A stretch of DNA of 6,734 bases from Clostridia bacterium (GTDB taxonomy: Bacteria > Bacillota > Clostridia > Christensenellales > Borkfalkiaceae): assembly GCA_029052615.1 (NCBI GenBank), contig JAIDIR010000134.1:1-6734 (forward strand). The letters run 5' to 3'. A program made the position numbers and the translations under genes. Of this stretch, positions 4,522 through 6,734 are shown in pieces. Numbering within the stretch: position 1 is the stretch's first letter; each line of letters starts with the position of its first letter. The notes under the pieces were generated by a model that had not been told where the DNA came from, searched no databases, and saw only the letters and a program-made list of their open reading frames with translations.

Positions 4522-6734
4522 TCACTTAGTAACTATAGAGGTAACTTTATAGCCCGCATCCTCGATAACCTTTGTTATTTCCCCGTCGGAAATTTCCTCG
4601 CGGCTGCGCACTACGGCAAGATTTTTCTTGAGCTTGACGTCCGCGGATACCACGCCGCTGACTGCCGAGAGAGCCTTTTCCACCCTTGCCGCGCAATGGT
4701 CGCAGCACATACCTTCAACGGTTATAAGTTTTTTCATAATTCCTTCTTCCTCCTCGATTATTTTATTTTCGGAGCTTTCAACCGCTTGCGGCTTTTTCTC
4801 CCTTTTAAGATTTTTGTTTTTATAGCGCAACAGCCTTAATGCATTGCCCACCACGAACAGCGAGCTTAAGCTCATGCACAGCGCGGCTATCATGGGCGTG
4901 AAGTAGAAGCCCACGGGCGAGAGCCCGCCCGCCGCGACGGGAATCATTACCGCGTTGTAAAAGAACGCCCAGAACAGGTTTTGTTTTATATTGCGCACGG
5001 TTGCGCGGCTTAAATCTATTGCCGTATCCAAAGCGCGCAAATCGCCGCCCACGAGCACCACGCCCGCACTGTCTATGGCAACGTCCGTACCGTCGCCTAT
5101 GGCTATGCCGACGTCCGCCTTTTTGAGCGCGGGGCTGTCGTTTATTCCGTCGCCCACCATAGCGACCGTCGCGCCTGCCTTTTGCATATTATCCACGGCG
5201 CGCAGCTTATCTTCGGGCAACACCTCTGCCACGAAGTCGTCAAGCCCCACGCTGTGCGCAACCGCGGCAGCCGCTACCTGCCCGTCGCCCGTAAGCATTG
5301 CAAGCTTAATATTGCGCCTCTTTAAAAGCTCCACCGCCTCCGCGCTGGTTTCCTTTACCGCGTCGGTAACCGCAATGAGCGCGATTACGCGCTTTTCGTC
5401 GGCAAGATACATAACCGTCTTGCCCTGCGCGGAAAGTTCGTCCGCCTGCGTTTTAACCTCGTTACTTATCTTTATTCCGTCAAGCAGCGCGGTGTTGCCC
5501 AAACGGTAAGTGACGCCGTCGTACTTTGCCTTTGCGCCGCGCGCGACTATATATTCAAAGTCGGTGACCTGCACTCCCGCGCCGCAGTACTCGGCAATGC
5601 ACTTTGCAAGCGGATGGTTGGAGTTGCCCTCTATGCCGCCGGCCAGAGCAAGCACGCGCTCCAAGTCAACGCCAAAGGGCACCACCTCCGAAACCTGCGG
5701 CTTTCCCTGCGTGATAGTTGCCGTCTTATCGAGCAGCACGCAATTTATTTCTTTCGTCCTCTGCAACGAATCCGCGTCCTTATACAGCACGCCGAGCGAA
5801 GCGGCTTTGCCGGTTGCCGTCATTATTGCAACGGGTGTGGCAAGACCGAGCGCGCACGGACAGGAAACCACAAGCACGGATATTGCGTAGGTAACGCAGT
5901 GCGAGGGCACGAACGCTCTGTCGATAAGCATCCATACCACGAAGGTGACGAGCGAAATCGCCGTGACGACAGGTACGAAAATACCCGCGACCTTATCGGC
6001 AAATTTCTGTATGGGCGCCTTGGAAGCCCCAGCCTGCCGCACCATTTTTATAATCTTTGCAAGCGTGGTCTGTCCGCCCACCCTTTCGGCGCGCACCTTT
6101 ATAATGCCGTCCGTATTTACCGAAGCCGTCGTTACCGTATCGCCGACGGTAACCTCTACGGGCATACTCTCGCCCGTAATCGCCGACTTATCGACGAAGC
6201 CGTGACCTTCCACCACCACGCCGTCGACGGGCACGTAATCACCCTGCATAACCACTGCGATATCGCCTGGCTTTACGCTTGAAACGGGCACGCTTTTCCT
6301 TTCGCCGTTCACCTCTATCGTAACCGTGTCGGGCGCGAGGCGCAAAAGCTTTTCAATCTCGTCACCCGTCTTGCGCTTTGACTTTTCTTCCAGCCATTTG
6401 CCTACGGTAACGAGCGCGAGAATGGTCGCCGCGCTTTCGAAATGCAAGTCCATATGCATGGCGTACCACCCCTCGTTGCCGTTATACGCGCCGACGAAAA
6501 CGAGGACGGTGAGCACCAGCGAATAGATAAACGACACGCCCGAGCCGAGCGCGACGAGCGTATCCATATTGGGCACGCGCTTGATAAGCGCCATAAAGCC
6601 CTTTGTAAAAAATTTGTAGTTGACGGCAAGCACGCCCGCGGTCAGCACGAACTGATAGAGCGCGAACCACTGCGCGTAGCCCTTGGAAGGGTCCAAAAAG
6701 AAGGGTAGCGGAAAGTGCGCCATATGCCCCATGG
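4522..6734 (-). CDS. copA: Cu(+)-type P1B ATPase with C-terminal heavy-metal-binding (CopZ-like) domain; 5' end outside window
   Basis: Membrane pump that exports monovalent copper (possibly silver) using ATP. The 736 residues counted from the Met at 6732 are not a natural N-terminus: the frame is open at the edge, and the first transmembrane helix and anything before it are missing. Seen in order: membrane helices about 23-43, 57-80 and 98-115; actuator domain with TGES at 186-189; helices about 250-270 and 280-304 with the metal-binding CPC (291-293); phosphorylation motif DKTATIT with Asp335; nucleotide-domain HP at 373-374; TGDG at 481-484; GDGINDSPAL at 527-536. The last two helices carry YN (592-593) and MSLSS (620-624), the copper-class signature. 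An acidic linker (about 640-665) then leads to a heavy-metal domain (666-736) with GMCCDHC (674-680). Ala replaces the near-invariant Gly of DKTGT, and TGDG replaces the usual TGDN. The C-terminal domain also has its own start signals. An ArsR-type regulator follows. Copper is the best-supported substrate, though untested. Confidence 0.93.
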   Translation of the reverse strand, partial: MGHMAHFPLPFFLDPSKGYAQWFALYQFVLTAGVLAVNYKFFTKGFMALIKRVPNMDTLVALGSGVSFIYSLVLTVLVFVGAYNGNEGWYAMHMDLHFESAATILALVTVGKWLEEKSKRKTGDEIEKLLRLAPDTVTIEVNGERKSVPVSSVKPGDIAVVMQGDYVPVDGVVVEGHGFVDKSAITGESMPVEVTVGDTVTTASVNTDGIIKVRAERVGGQTTLAKIIKMVRQAGASKAPIQKFADKVAGIFVPVVTAISLVTFVVWMLIDRAFVPSHCVTYAISVLVVSCPCALGLATPVAIMTATGKAASLGVLYKDADSLQRTKEINCVLLDKTATITQGKPQVSEVVPFGVDLERVLALAGGIEGNSNHPLAKCIAEYCGAGVQVTDFEYIVARGAKAKYDGVTYRLGNTALLDGIKISNEVKTQADELSAQGKTVMYLADEKRVIALIAVTDAVKETSAEAVELLKRRNIKLAMLTGDGQVAAAAVAHSVGLDDFVAEVLPEDKLRAVDNMQKAGATVAMVGDGINDSPALKKADVGIAIGDGTDVAIDSAGVVLVGGDLRALDTAIDLSRATVRNIKQNLFWAFFYNAVMIPVAAGGLSPVGFYFTPMIAALCMSLSSLFVVGNALRLLRYKNKNLKREKKPQAVESSENKIIEEEEGIMKKLITVEGMCCDHCAARVEKALSAVSGVVSADVKLKKNLAVVRSREEISDGEITKVIEDAGYKVTSIVTK
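4735..4755 (-). promoter_or_regulatory. Possible internal ribosome-binding site and start for a separate CopZ-like chaperone
   Basis: Within the ATPase frame, AGGAGG (4749-4754) lies 11 nt and AAGGA (4741-4745) 4 nt upstream of an in-frame ATG (4735-4737). Starting there would give a 71-residue protein running to the shared stop at 4522. It begins MKKLITVEGMCCDHC and spans exactly one heavy-metal-associated domain, the usual size of free CopZ (about 68-70 residues). The purine-rich stretch also encodes a Glu run in the linker, so the match may be partly a coding by-product. Confidence 0.45.

Noticed and set aside
6730..6732. Met codon at 6732 as the ATPase start
   Set aside because: Its context, (x)MGHM before the second membrane helix, matches the interior of copper ATPases, no ribosome site can be seen, and the frame remains open to the edge. 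The gene should continue upstream.
1..6734. A dedicated new defence, mobile or toxin-antitoxin system
   Set aside because: All coding space is taken by five recognisable housekeeping or metal-homeostasis families. No repeats, integrase, transposase or unassigned gene pair was found.

Overview
The window carries five protein genes, all on the minus strand, with two cut by the window edges. In transcription order (right to left) they are: a Cu(+)-type P1B ATPase with a C-terminal heavy-metal-binding domain (copA-like, 5' end missing); an ArsR/SmtB-family regulator; the DNA-uptake channel protein ComEC; the DNA polymerase III delta subunit HolA; and the diadenylate cyclase CdaA/DacA (last few residues missing). 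No RNA gene, insertion sequence, CRISPR array or long repeat was seen. The many plus-strand open frames are shadows of these genes.

The gene set (membrane diadenylate cyclase, comEC directly followed by holA, purine-rich Shine-Dalgarno sites, AT-rich intergenic promoters with TATAAT boxes) points to a Firmicute, probably a clostridial lineage with moderately GC-rich genes. The exact genus cannot be read from the sequence.

Right part (4090-6734): a metal-efflux unit. The ATPase has the copper signature (CPC, YN and MSLSS motifs). It carries a CopZ-like domain at its C-terminus that is preceded by its own Shine-Dalgarno-like sequence and ATG. The ArsR-type regulator follows after 93 bp holding a good sigma-A-type promoter and several symmetric DNA elements that could be operators. 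The ATPase has an unusual Ala in its phosphorylation motif (DKTAT instead of DKTGT).

Middle part (933-4089): comEC and holA are spaced 5 bp apart and look translationally coupled. They are transcribed from an extended -10 promoter just after arsR. The roughly 65-nt comEC leader folds into two hairpins, one of which buries the comEC Shine-Dalgarno. The C-terminal metallo-beta-lactamase-like region of this ComEC lacks the HxHxDH metal-binding motif.

Left part (1-932): a short AT-rich spacer with a possible weak terminator and a -10 box, then cdaA with intact DGA and RHR catalytic motifs. cdaR and glmM, its usual partners, would be expected just beyond the left edge.
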